Shown piece by piece: positions 40,871-49,428 of a DNA stretch of 64,000 bases. The translations under genes and the position numbers were made by a program. The stretch is from Desnuesiella massiliensis (GTDB lineage: Bacteria; Bacillota; Clostridia; Clostridiales; Clostridiaceae): the NCBI RefSeq assembly GCF_001403615.1, contig NZ_LN879454.1:1-64000 (forward strand), given 5' to 3'. The notes below the pieces were generated by a model. It saw nothing but the letters and a program-made list of their open reading frames with translations, did no database searches and was not told the origin of the DNA. Within the stretch, counting starts at the first letter, position 1. Each line of letters opens with the position of its first letter.

Positions 40871-42160
40871 CTATAGCTCTAAAATATTTTCTTTAAAGTT
40901 TTCCTTATGTTTTAAATCGTTATAATAATGTAATAATATTTTTTCCTTTGGATTTAAGAAATGATGATTATTATAAGGGCATTTTATTAATGTATTTTCT
41001 TTGGCCATAGCACAATTTCCTGAATGTAAGGGCAGGTAGGCACAATTAATACATTTTTCTTTGTTATTCAATGCCATATTCTTATGTCTATAATAAAGTT
41101 CTTCTTCAGAAATTATAAATTCTCCTTGATCACTAATATGTCCATAATAGTAGCCTAGGCTAGATGAAACAGGACAGGGAACTACTTTTCCATCAGGATT
41201 TATAGTTATAAAATTATTATTAGAAGCAGGGCAATGATTTAAGTAAGCTTTTTCCATGTCAAAAGAAAATCCTTGGTCAATTAAATATCTATGTAATTCA
41301 TAAGCAGAGGGAATGTCCTTTGAACAGTCCATTAAGTTTATTTTAATATCTATATTTTTTCTATAATATAATGGTATGAACTTTATACATGAAAGAAGAA
41401 TGTCATAATTAAGCCTTGTTATGTTTAGAGTAAGCTTAACATCAATAGAGTTATCTAGAATTTTTTTTATATTAGATATTATAGCTTTATATAAGGATCT
41501 CATATATTTTGTATACAGGGCTTCGTTGTCCTGACGACTTCCCAAGGGTAAATTAATGTGTACATTTTTTAGCTTTATACTTTTTAAATTTTTTATAATA
41601 TCTTCATTAAATAGATAACCGTTAGTTATAATTCTGCTTTCAAGAGCTATATTATTATTTTCGCATAAATCCACTATCTTTTTTGATACATTTAAAATTT
41701 GATTTGCCTTAAGCAACGGTTCGCCGCCACACCAAACCAGTTGTATCTTATTATAATTGCCCATATTGTTATTAATAAATTTTAAAATGTTATTTAGGGT
41801 GTCATTACTAATATGCGTATTTCCTTTAAAATGGCATTGATCGCATTTTATATTACAATCTAAATTGGTTTGTATTTTTATTCTTAAGGTTTTACTATTA
41901 AACCTTTCCTTTAAATATTGGAAGTTCAATTTTTCTAATTCGTTAATATTCTTTTTTAATACAATTCCTTTTTCCAATAATTTAACGAGGCAATTAATTT
42001 CTTTAACATTGTAGCTTCTTTTTACTAAATTATCCATCAACTCCTTTATAATTGAACTCTCACTTTTATTATATACAATGTATTCCTTAGAATAGGTATT
42101 ATATATAATAGAATAGTCCTCTTCCAAATCCATAACTATGTTGTAATTTGAAAATTTCAT
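40871..42160 (-). CDS. Radical SAM/SPASM-domain protein linked to agrBD
   Basis: About 429 residues. Residues 1-85 form a small domain resembling the N-terminal recognition part of peptide-modifying radical SAM enzymes ('YNIVMDLEEDYSIIYNT'). The barrel follows, with CX3CX2C in 'DCNIKCDQCHFK' (near 115) and 'VWCGGEPLL' (near 145). A Cys-rich SPASM C-terminus contains 'HCPASNNNFITINPDGKVVP', 'CINCAYLP' and 'IKCPYN', able to bind auxiliary clusters. Proteins of this build modify ribosomal peptides or act as sulfatase-type maturases. It lies about 240 bases after agrD on the same strand. The start at 42160 follows AGGGGGA; an in-frame ATG at 42193 also has a GGGGG site. The substrate is unknown. 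Confidence 0.88.
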   Translation of the reverse strand: MKFSNYNIVMDLEEDYSIIYNTYSKEYIVYNKSESSIIKELMDNLVKRSYNVKEINCLVKLLEKGIVLKKNINELEKLNFQYLKERFNSKTLRIKIQTNLDCNIKCDQCHFKGNTHISNDTLNNILKFINNNMGNYNKIQLVWCGGEPLLKANQILNVSKKIVDLCENNNIALESRIITNGYLFNEDIIKNLKSIKLKNVHINLPLGSRQDNEALYTKYMRSLYKAIISNIKKILDNSIDVKLTLNITRLNYDILLSCIKFIPLYYRKNIDIKINLMDCSKDIPSAYELHRYLIDQGFSFDMEKAYLNHCPASNNNFITINPDGKVVPCPVSSSLGYYYGHISDQGEFIISEEELYYRHKNMALNNKEKCINCAYLPLHSGNCAMAKENTLIKCPYNNHHFLNPKEKILLHYYNDLKHKENFKENILEL

Positions 42161-42279
42161 TGAAAATCCCCCTAAACCAAAATCCAAATCCATAACAATA
42201 TTCCCCCATCCTAATTCAGATGAGGGAAAGGGAAGAGTGATTTAAATTTTTATATATAAATTTAATTTTATACGGTGTT

Positions 42280-42306
42280 CTGCACATTCAGGTGTGAAAT
42301 GTGCAG
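42280..42306 (-). other. Hairpin between agrD and the radical SAM gene
   Basis: CTGCACATT and AATGTGCAG make a perfect 9-bp stem with a 9-base loop. No T run follows on either strand, so it is not an obvious terminator. It may moderate read-through or mRNA stability between agrD and the radical SAM gene, or be an operator. Confidence 0.45.
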
Positions 42307-42401
42307 AGATAGATGTAATTTAGTAAGTTTGAGGAACATTAAATTCTAAGTTATGTGAATAAATTAGAATTTATAATAAAGAATGATAATTTATACATTC
42401 C

Positions 42402-42530
42402 TTATTTTTGTTTCTTTAGCTTATCAGGCATCTTTGGTTGATAAGTTAACATTATGCAAGCATTAGTACTTGCGAAGTCCGCACCTGATTTTGCAGCAGA
42501 TGCTAATAAATTTAATAATTTCTTTGACAT
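42402..42530 (-). CDS. agrD: AgrD-like autoinducing peptide precursor
   Basis: 42 residues. An amphipathic N-terminus ('MSKKLLNLLASAAKSG') leads to 'STNACIMLTYQPKMPDKL', followed by Lys/Gln. The pattern Cys, four or five residues, then a Pro-rich charged tail is that of AgrD, compare the C. perfringens precursor with CLWFT before HQPEEP. The expected signal is a thiolactone ring such as Cys-Ile-Met-Leu-Thr. The start has AAAGGAG 6 bases upstream, overlapping the agrB stop; the gap to agrB is 5 bases. Maturation requires AgrB. Confidence 0.9.
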   Translation of the reverse strand: MSKKLLNLLASAAKSGADFASTNACIMLTYQPKMPDKLKKQK

Positions 42531-42535
42531 AGGAT

Positions 42536-43126
42536 TCACTCCTTTAAGGATTTATTTTGTATTTTTCCAAGTATTAAGGTAATGCCTTGGAAAAAAATTG
42601 ACGCTGCTGCTATATTGCAATATATAATAAATTCTTTATTTAAAACAAAGAATAATATTATTAAAAGAACCTCAAAACTTAGAATTAATAAGCTCTTTTT
42701 CCTATATATAACATAGTCTTCTTTAGAAAACGGCTTATTAGGAGTATCTATAGGAGCGTAAATTATAGTGATTACCGTAGCTACTATGATTAGTAAAAAT
42801 AAAGTTAAAGAGTTATTGAGCCAAGCTATGTTTTTAAAGGTCAATATGCTTGAAAAGCTTAATACACTTGAAATAATAAAGCATCTAAAGCAAGTACTAG
42901 CATGGTAGCCGCCAGAATTCACTCTCAATAAACTGAAGAAGCCTATAAATACAATTAATTCCATAATAGAATCTAAAAAGAACCCTAATATCAAAAGTCC
43001 TAATATTTCGAAAATAGTTGATAATATAACTTCTAAACCGAAAATGATGACATCATAGTCATCAAATTTTATGATGTCTAGGTTTACGAGTTTTTTTGAT
43101 AAATTTTTAGCCATAGTATTAATCAT
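42536..43126 (-). CDS. agrB: AgrB, membrane endopeptidase for autoinducing peptide
   Basis: About 196 residues with five or six membrane segments. The catalytic His and Cys lie in 'LLRVNSGGYHASTCFRCF' (His near 75, Cys near 79). AgrB removes the C-terminal tail of AgrD and forms the thiolactone. The ATG at 43126 has AGGTG upstream; an earlier GTG overlaps that site. agrD follows at 5 bases. The agrBD unit has its own upstream region, separated from agrC by a terminator. Confidence 0.94.
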   Translation of the reverse strand: MINTMAKNLSKKLVNLDIIKFDDYDVIIFGLEVILSTIFEILGLLILGFFLDSIMELIVFIGFFSLLRVNSGGYHASTCFRCFIISSVLSFSSILTFKNIAWLNNSLTLFLLIIVATVITIIYAPIDTPNKPFSKEDYVIYRKKSLLILSFEVLLIILFFVLNKEFIIYCNIAAASIFFQGITLILGKIQNKSLKE

Positions 43127-43270
43127 AAAATTCACCTATTCATAATATTAATATGACGGCTTGTCCATCTCAATTTTTATTTTATAGCAGCGGAACTAAA
43201 TTTAAAAGGGGTTTTGCAAAAGAGGTAGTTGAAATGTAATAACTAGACGATTGTTTGAAATTAATGTAAC

Positions 43271-43290
43271 TATATGAAGTTATATGAAGA
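43271..43290. promoter_or_regulatory. Tandem 10-bp repeat upstream of agrBD
   Basis: TATATGAAGT followed at once by TATATGAAGA: two near-identical 10-mers, one helical turn apart, about 145 bases before the agrB start. LytTR regulators such as AgrA bind paired direct repeats, so this is a candidate AgrA site, though its sequence does not match the staphylococcal consensus closely. Confidence 0.4.
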
Positions 43291-43326
43291 AGAATTTAGA
43301 GTAAAAGTCAACTATAATTGTATACT

Positions 43327-43352
43327 AAAAAAGCGACTCATGTCGCTTTTTC
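43327..43352 (-). terminator. Terminator of agrAC
   Basis: AAAAAAGCGAC and GTCGCTTTTT form a stem with loop TCAT, directly after the agrC stop. It splits the locus into agrAC and agrBD-radical SAM transcripts. Confidence 0.85.
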
Positions 43353-44639
43353 CTATAGTGCTATATTAATTGAAAACTTGTCTCCCAAGTCTTCAATTTT
43401 AAGAAGTCCATCATATTTATCAACTACATAGCGTATATTTTCAATACCAAAGCCATGGTTTTCTTTATCTTCTTTTGTAGTATTAAGAGAAGAATTTATA
43501 AAATCTAAATTTTTATTATTACATATTTTAATTATTAGATGATCACTTTGTATGTACATCTTTACTATTATATTCTTTTCTTTGCATTTTTCACAGGCTT
43601 CTATGGCATTATCTAAAGCATTTCCTAAAATTATGCTGATATCTGTAGAATCAATCCTTAGCTCTTTTGGAATTTTTACGTCTACCTCTAGATCAATATT
43701 TTTAGCTTTAGCTATAGCAAACTTAAAATTTAATATGGAAGCAATGATTGCATTATCTATATTCACGATAGTATTGATCTCTTGCATGGTAGACACTAAA
43801 TTTTCAGTATAAAGCTTAGCATCTTCAACATTACAAGTCTGTAAAAGTCCATAAATGCAGCCAATATGGTGATTAAAATCATGTCTCTGAGCTCTAAGGC
43901 TATGAGTTAAATCTTCCATGCTTTTAATATAGTTTATTTGTCTTTTGTATTCGGTCTCTCTTAACTTCCATTCGACTTCCTCTTGAGAAAATTTTATAAT
44001 TTCATTTATAATTTTTATAAGAATTGATATAAAAATTATAGTTGCAAGACTTATTATGAATACCACTAGTTTTTTTGTGTTAGCTATATATTCGCTTTTG
44101 TACAAATTAAATATAGATATAACTAAACTAATAGAGAAGAGTAAAACGATAATTATCTCATATATTTGAACTTTCTTTAAAGTTATTACTTTGATTTTTA
44201 ATTTTTTTAATATAAGTATAAATATGAAGAATAGAGACCTTATTAATACGGATGATATAGCTCTGTAAATTGTATATTGGGTGATTGAGTTTGTGCTAAC
44301 ATTAAACACAGAAGTAACAATAAGTACACCTATAAATTCAAACAAAGAAATAAGAATTAAAAATGTTAATATATTTAAAAGTATATAAATAAAATTTGAT
44401 TTAAAAATAATTATAAAGTTTATAGTTATAGTTACTATAGATGTAATTACTACAAAAGGGCTAGCAACACCAAAAATAAAATTAGCGCAGAAAATGATAG
44501 AAGCTTGAAGTAAAAAGATTAAAAACTTATGTATACTTTTAAAGCTTCTTTCTTCTAAAAAGGAGTTTGAAAATATATATAGCAAATAAACCTCTATTAC
44601 AGCTACAACAAACTCGAAAATTTTCCAAGGTAATGTCAT
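43353..44639 (-). CDS. agrC: AgrC-like sensor histidine kinase (GHKL type)
   Basis: 428 residues. Six or seven N-terminal membrane segments (to about 210) form the peptide-sensing domain. A coiled linker leads to the dimerisation helix with the phospho-His in 'LRAQRHDFNHHIGCIYGLL' (near 255), followed by a GHKL ATPase with N-box 'NALDNAIEACEK' (near 335) and G-box 'GFGIENI'. All ATP-binding residues are present, unlike the kinase at 5074. It should sense the AgrD-derived peptide and phosphorylate AgrA, whose gene ends 12 bases upstream. Confidence 0.92.
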   Translation of the reverse strand: MTLPWKIFEFVVAVIEVYLLYIFSNSFLEERSFKSIHKFLIFLLQASIIFCANFIFGVASPFVVITSIVTITINFIIIFKSNFIYILLNILTFLILISLFEFIGVLIVTSVFNVSTNSITQYTIYRAISSVLIRSLFFIFILILKKLKIKVITLKKVQIYEIIIVLLFSISLVISIFNLYKSEYIANTKKLVVFIISLATIIFISILIKIINEIIKFSQEEVEWKLRETEYKRQINYIKSMEDLTHSLRAQRHDFNHHIGCIYGLLQTCNVEDAKLYTENLVSTMQEINTIVNIDNAIIASILNFKFAIAKAKNIDLEVDVKIPKELRIDSTDISIILGNALDNAIEACEKCKEKNIIVKMYIQSDHLIIKICNNKNLDFINSSLNTTKEDKENHGFGIENIRYVVDKYDGLLKIEDLGDKFSINIAL

Positions 44640-44651
44640 TATGAATCCCTC

Positions 44652-45380
44652 CTACTTAAATAAAGATTTGCTTAGAGATTCTTTAACATTTTTTATAAAA
44701 TTTCTGCTTACAGGAAGATACTTGTCCACATCTTTTACATATATTTGCTGATTCTTATATGAAGCAATGTGATTGTTATTTACAATAAAGCTTTGGTGGC
44801 ATTGAGTAAAATACTCCATATCAAGCTCATCCATTAAATTTTTAAAGGAACCATAAAACTCATACTCATTATCAGAGCATACTACTTTAACCTTTCTTAG
44901 GATTTTTTCAAAATAGCATATATGAGAGTATTTTATCTTATTGGTATAATCTTTAGTATTTAATTGAAAAAGCTTTTCTGTAGAGGATAAACTACGAATC
45001 TCTTTAAGTCTTTGCATACATTCTTTCAGCAAAGGCTTAAACTTATCATAGGATATAGGCTTTAATATATAATCAAAGGCTCTAATAGAAAAGGCATTTA
45101 GGGCATAGTCTTTAAAGCCAGTTATGAAAATTATAATGGCTTTAGGGTTTATTTCTCTTAATTTTTTACCTAATTCTAATCCATCCATACCCTTCATTTC
45201 TACATCCAACAGAAAAATATCAATGGTCTTACCTACTATTTTTTTAAGAGTTTCTTCCCCACTAGAGCTGGTTATAATGGATATTTCCTTTTTTGATTCC
45301 TCCATAAATTTCTTTAAATAGTTTTCTATTATCTTTACTTGAGCAGAGTCATCATCACATATGGCAATAGTATAGCTCAT
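44652..45380 (-). CDS. agrA: AgrA-like LytTR response regulator
   Basis: 242 residues. The receiver domain (1-125) has the acidic pocket 'CDDDSAQ', the phosphorylated Asp in 'IFLLDVEMKGMDG' (near 57) and Lys in 'YILKPISY'. The LytTR domain (145-240) contains 'FYGSFKNLMDEL' and 'FTQCHQSFIVNNNHI'. Output partner of AgrC; likely activates agrBD. First gene of agrAC. It is divergent from the glycosyltransferase gene at 45696. Confidence 0.93.
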   Translation of the reverse strand: MSYTIAICDDDSAQVKIIENYLKKFMEESKKEISIITSSSGEETLKKIVGKTIDIFLLDVEMKGMDGLELGKKLREINPKAIIIFITGFKDYALNAFSIRAFDYILKPISYDKFKPLLKECMQRLKEIRSLSSTEKLFQLNTKDYTNKIKYSHICYFEKILRKVKVVCSDNEYEFYGSFKNLMDELDMEYFTQCHQSFIVNNNHIASYKNQQIYVKDVDKYLPVSRNFIKNVKESLSKSLFK

Positions 45381-45695
45381 TTAAATCACTTTCCCCAAAT
45401 TATATTATTTGATACAGCTGAAAAAGGTCAGATTTTTACAGTTAAAACCATATTTTATCATATTATGCTGTATATACCTATATTATATAACAAAGTCTAG
45501 CAAATGTAATCATTTATTAGATAATAATCATTTACATCGCTTCTTTTCATAGACCTTAATAAATTCTTAATAATTTTGTAAGAGTATTGAAATAGCTTTA
45601 TAAGTTTTTATAAACAATTATGGTTTAAAGTAGTAAATAAGGCATCATTATTTTAAAGTTTGCAGACTTTAGTTAAAGAGTGAAGGGAGAAGGAC
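45381..45695. promoter_or_regulatory. Divergent promoter region agrA / GT39, with repeated TAATCATTTA
   Basis: 315 bases without a gene. TAATCATTTA occurs at 45507-45516 and 45525-45534, 18 bases apart, inside a wider ATGTAA...TTACAT dyad. This is a plausible operator for one or both genes. No ORF or terminator is seen. Confidence 0.45.
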
Positions 45696-47129
45696 ATGGG
45701 AAGCAGTGCAAGAAATTTTACAAAATTTATCAATATAGCTTTGAAGGTATTGATTTCACTTATAGTAATAAGTTCCTTTATAAAGCTTATAGATTATTGC
45801 AAGAACGGAATACAGCCTTTTAATATAGCTATGACATTGGTTTTTATAGGGTTAGCCGTTTTACTATATATAAAAACAAGGGACAAATATAATAAAAAAA
45901 TAGTATTAAGTTTAATTTTATTAGGAGCTCTACTAATTAGAATAGCTTGGATATTGTCCATCAATAGTCGTCCTATATCAGATTTTAGAATAATTTATGA
46001 ATCTGGAAGTCATTTTTTAGAGGGAAGCTATGGTGCTTTTAAAGGTACTGGTTATATAGCTAGATTTCCTCATTTAACTGTACTTGTATTATATTTTGCC
46101 TTTATACAAAAGTTTTTTGCTTATCCACTAATGGTGATTAAAATTTTCAACGCTTTATTTTCTACATTAAATGTACTGTTTATATACCTTATAGCAAAAG
46201 AGGTATTTAATAATGAGAGAAAAGCGTTGTGGGGAGCTTTTATTACAGCTTTATATCCTCCACTAATAACTTATGTAGCGGTGTATTGCACAGAAAATAT
46301 AGCCATACCTTTTTATTTAGCTAGTGTTTACTATTTTATATTAGTGATGAAGCACAAGAAAAAGGATACTTGGTTGTTGTTTTCAGCCCTGTTGTTATCT
46401 ATAGGTAACTTGTTCAGAATGGTAGCACCGGTAATGGTTATTGCTTATTTAATGTACTTATTCATATATGGGGAAAAGAAATTGAAGGATAAAGGAAAAA
46501 GCGCTCTTTATATATTAGGTGGATTTTTAATACCTTTGATATTAGTAAGTAATCTTTTAAGAGTTCTAGATATTACGGAATTTCAGCTTTGGAAGGGCAG
46601 TGAGCCTTCTTGGACCTCAGTTTTAAAAGGAACAAACATTGAGCATGGAGGACGATGGAATGAAGAAGATGCTGCTTTGCCAGATAAATATGATGGGGAT
46701 TATGAAAAGGTAGAAAAAGCAGCAAAAGAAGTTATAAGACATAGACTCACAAGTACACCAAAAGGAGAGCTGGCTAAATTTTATGCTAGAAAATATATAT
46801 TTCAATGGATAGAAGGAGACTTTTCAGGAACCTACTGGGCTAAGGAAGGTGTTGAGGAAAAGGATATAAAGTTAGATTTGGAAAAAAATGCTGTAGTGTA
46901 TATGCAGATGTTTTATTGTATATTACTATTCCTAGCTTATAAAGGACTTTTTAATAAAAAACAATACTTAGATAATCCTATTATTAATTTGTTTTACATC
47001 ATATTTTGCGGATATGGTTTGCTTTATCTAATAACAGAGTCCCAAGATAGATATTCATTCATTGTCTGCTGGTTATTTTTAATATTAGCCTTAACAGCGG
47101 GAGAAAGGACAAAACTATGGAAAGATTGA
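45696..47129 (+). CDS. GT39-like membrane glycosyltransferase
   Basis: 477 residues with about eleven membrane segments. The early acidic loop 'SRPISDFRIIYESGSHFLEG' (near 95) matches the catalytic loop of ArnT/PMT-type GT-C enzymes, which use polyprenyl-phosphate sugars as donors. It would glycosylate a surface polymer, lipid or protein on the outer face. The GtrA gene overlaps its end by 13 bases. A GGGAGAAGG site lies before the ATG. The acceptor is unknown. Confidence 0.85.
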   Translation: MGSSARNFTKFINIALKVLISLIVISSFIKLIDYCKNGIQPFNIAMTLVFIGLAVLLYIKTRDKYNKKIVLSLILLGALLIRIAWILSINSRPISDFRIIYESGSHFLEGSYGAFKGTGYIARFPHLTVLVLYFAFIQKFFAYPLMVIKIFNALFSTLNVLFIYLIAKEVFNNERKALWGAFITALYPPLITYVAVYCTENIAIPFYLASVYYFILVMKHKKKDTWLLFSALLLSIGNLFRMVAPVMVIAYLMYLFIYGEKKLKDKGKSALYILGGFLIPLILVSNLLRVLDITEFQLWKGSEPSWTSVLKGTNIEHGGRWNEEDAALPDKYDGDYEKVEKAAKEVIRHRLTSTPKGELAKFYARKYIFQWIEGDFSGTYWAKEGVEEKDIKLDLEKNAVVYMQMFYCILLFLAYKGLFNKKQYLDNPIINLFYIIFCGYGLLYLITESQDRYSFIVCWLFLILALTAGERTKLWKD

Positions 47130-47500
47130 TGAAGTTTGGTTTTGTGGGGGTAATAAATACCTTAATAACAATGACAATTTACAATTTATTAGTAGCTTTA
47201 GGTGTCAATTATTTAATAGCCAATGTGATAGGCTATGGGTTTGGTACCATTAATAGCTATATTCTAAATAATAATTGGGTTTTTAAAATGAAAAGCAATA
47301 AGATAGGAACCTTTATAAAGTTTCTATCAGTAAATATATTATCTCTAGCAATAAATAGCGCTGTGCTATATGGCATGGTTTCAATATTAGATTTTAATAA
47401 GTCCATAGCCCAAGTAGGAGCTATAGCATCAGGTATGATAGTTAATTATCTGGCTAATAAATTTTGGACTTTTAACATAGAAGAAATAAAGGAAGTTTAA
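47117..47500 (+). CDS. GtrA-family membrane protein
   Basis: 127 residues with four membrane segments and the GtrA pattern 'FGFVGVINTLITMTIYNLL' and 'NSYILNNNWVFK'. GtrA proteins are thought to flip polyprenyl-phosphate-linked sugars. It lies between a GT39-like enzyme that would use such a donor and a GT2 enzyme that would make it. Confidence 0.92.
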   Translation: MERLMKFGFVGVINTLITMTIYNLLVALGVNYLIANVIGYGFGTINSYILNNNWVFKMKSNKIGTFIKFLSVNILSLAINSAVLYGMVSILDFNKSIAQVGAIASGMIVNYLANKFWTFNIEEIKEV

Positions 47501-47521
47501 GTGGAAAGGGTAGTGTAGTTT

Positions 47522-48490
47522 ATGAATAAATTAATATCAGTGGTTATACCTATGTATTTTGAAGAGAAGGTAGTTAACGAGTGCTATTCTAGGTTAACAA
47601 AGGTTATGAAGAACTCTTCATATGATTATGAATTAATATTTGTTAATGATGGAAGTACAGATAATACTCTAGAGATGCTCTCTAATATAGCTCAGAAGGA
47701 TAGCAGAGTAAAAGTAATTGATTTTTCTAGAAATTTTGGTCATCAAATAGCAGTTACCGCAGGAATAGATAGAGCTAGGGGAGAGGCCGTAGTGGTTATA
47801 GATGCAGATTTACAAGATCCTCCAGAGCTTATATATGACATGATAAAAAAATGGGAGGAAGGTTATGAAGTAGTTTATGCAAAAAGGAAAAAGAGAGAAG
47901 GAGAAACTTTTTTTAAGCTTATAACTGCAAAATACTTTTATAAATTCTTAAACTTTATGTCAGATATAGACATACCAAAAGACACCGGGGACTTCAGATT
48001 AATGGATAGAAAGGTTGTGGAAGTATTTAAGAATATGCCTGAAAAAAATAGGTTTATAAGGGGAATGGTTTCTTGGCTAGGTTTTAAGCAAACCTATGTA
48101 GAGTTTACAAGGCAGGAACGCTTTGCAGGCGAGACTAAGTATCCTCTAAAGAAGATGCTAAAGCTGGCTGAAGATGGCATAATATCCTTTTCTCATAAGC
48201 CTATAAAGATGATTACTAAATTAGGTGTATTATTTATGGGGATATTTTTCCTCCAACTGATCTACATTTTTGTAGCATTGATAGTTTCAAGAAATATTGC
48301 CCCAGCTTTCTATGTAGTTACTTATATAAATCTTATAACTTCAATAATATTAATGGCTATAGGCATTGAAGGTAAATACATAGTAAGAATTTATGATGAA
48401 AATAATAAAAGGCCTTTATATATAGTAAATAAGGAAATAAATATGAAGATTAAAAATGATGTTAAAGATAAATATAAGTCTATAGGATAA
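47522..48490 (+). CDS. GT2 polyprenyl-phosphate glycosyltransferase (GtrB/DPM-like)
   Basis: 322 residues. A GT-A domain with 'SVVIPMYFEEKVVNECY', 'FVNDGSTDNTLEML', the metal-binding 'VVIDADLQDPPELI' and 'DTGDFRLMDRKV' is followed by two C-terminal membrane spans. It should attach a sugar from a nucleotide donor to undecaprenyl phosphate on the inner face. The set GT2-GtrA-GT39 is the three-part make, flip, transfer system. Confidence 0.93.
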   Translation: MNKLISVVIPMYFEEKVVNECYSRLTKVMKNSSYDYELIFVNDGSTDNTLEMLSNIAQKDSRVKVIDFSRNFGHQIAVTAGIDRARGEAVVVIDADLQDPPELIYDMIKKWEEGYEVVYAKRKKREGETFFKLITAKYFYKFLNFMSDIDIPKDTGDFRLMDRKVVEVFKNMPEKNRFIRGMVSWLGFKQTYVEFTRQERFAGETKYPLKKMLKLAEDGIISFSHKPIKMITKLGVLFMGIFFLQLIYIFVALIVSRNIAPAFYVVTYINLITSIILMAIGIEGKYIVRIYDENNKRPLYIVNKEINMKIKNDVKDKYKSIG

Positions 48491-48539
48491 AAAATAAAGG
48501 ATTTATCACTGCCTTACAGAGATAAATCCTTTATTTTTG
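48491..48539 (+). terminator. Terminator after the GT2 gene
   Basis: AAAAATAAAGGATTTATC pairs with GATAAATCCTTTATTTTT around loop ACTGCCTTACAGA, with a T-rich end. Confidence 0.88.
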
Positions 48540-48650
48540 TCTATTTGTTATAAATAAGCAGTTAAAGGATAATACTAAGCTGAGAACAGAGATGTTTGGG
48601 CTTAAGCTGTATAGTTACTTTAAAGTTCATAGGCAAGGGAGGAATGATTT

Positions 48651-48992
48651 ATGAGTATTTATAGTTTTTGTGTAATTATGTCATTGATGTTCATTATGGT
48701 TACTTTATTTTTTATTAAGCGAAGATTGATAGATATAAGATATAGCCTTTTGTGGATATTTATAAGCTTTGCTATGCTGCTGATATCGTTAAATAAGAAC
48801 ATAATTGAGTATTTTTCTTTGGCCATGAATGTGAATTATGCACCTTCTTTACTTTTTTTGATAGGAATTTTATTTTGTTTTCTGCTAATTTTAAATATGA
48901 CCATAATAATATCCAATATGCAAAGGAATATAACTCGTTTAACTCAAGAAATAGGAATATTAAAAAGCGAAGGGAATAGGTTGGATAAATGA
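48651..48992 (+). CDS. DUF2304-family membrane protein
   Basis: 113 residues with three membrane segments. 'RLIDIRYSLLWIFISFAMLL' is typical of DUF2304 proteins, which cluster with GT2 and GtrA genes; function not established. It has a C-terminal charged helix. The next gene overlaps its stop (ATGA). GGGAGG is before the ATG. Confidence 0.85.
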   Translation: MSIYSFCVIMSLMFIMVTLFFIKRRLIDIRYSLLWIFISFAMLLISLNKNIIEYFSLAMNVNYAPSLLFLIGILFCFLLILNMTIIISNMQRNITRLTQEIGILKSEGNRLDK

Positions 48993-49339
48993 TGTACAGG
49001 TTAATTTTTATCAATATAATACTTCTGGTATTAGGTCAAAGTCTTTGGAAAGCAGGGTTAAGCGGCAAAGAATTAAACCTTTCCTTTAAAACACTTATGG
49101 GCTTAATTTTTAATCCTTATATCTTTATAGGTTTATTGATTTATATCGTAGCTACCTTAATATGGTTTTACGTACTATCTAAGGGAGAGTTATCCTTAGT
49201 ATATCCTCTTCAAAGCTTATGCTATGTGTTAGCTGCACTGGTAGGGTTTTTGTTTTTTAAGGAGCAAATACCTTTTACAAGATGGATAGGTATTGGACTT
49301 ATAATACTAGGGGCTTTTTTTGTTTCTTTAAAGGGGTAA
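48989..49339 (+). CDS. Small four-span EamA/SMR-like transporter (ArnE-like)
   Basis: 116 residues with four membrane segments, ending 'FTRWIGIGLIILGAFFVSLK'. The size is that of SMR proteins and of the ArnE/ArnF flippase halves. Coupled to DUF2304 and near GtrA and GT2, it may help move a lipid-linked sugar. A drug-efflux role is less likely in this setting. Four-base overlap with the preceding gene. Confidence 0.82.
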   Translation: MMYRLIFINIILLVLGQSLWKAGLSGKELNLSFKTLMGLIFNPYIFIGLLIYIVATLIWFYVLSKGELSLVYPLQSLCYVLAALVGFLFFKEQIPFTRWIGIGLIILGAFFVSLKG

Positions 49340-49428
49340 AGGGAAATATGCTATTTAAGGCAAATTTAATTTATTTTTTTACAATTAAGTATTACAATAA
49401 GGTTATATGGTTTTAAGGGGGAAAATAA

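Noticed and set aside
42307..42362. Short leftward frame (about 23 codons) between agrD and the radical SAM gene as a second precursor peptide
   Set aside because: No ribosome site, no Cys/Pro or leader-like pattern, and it overlaps the hairpin.
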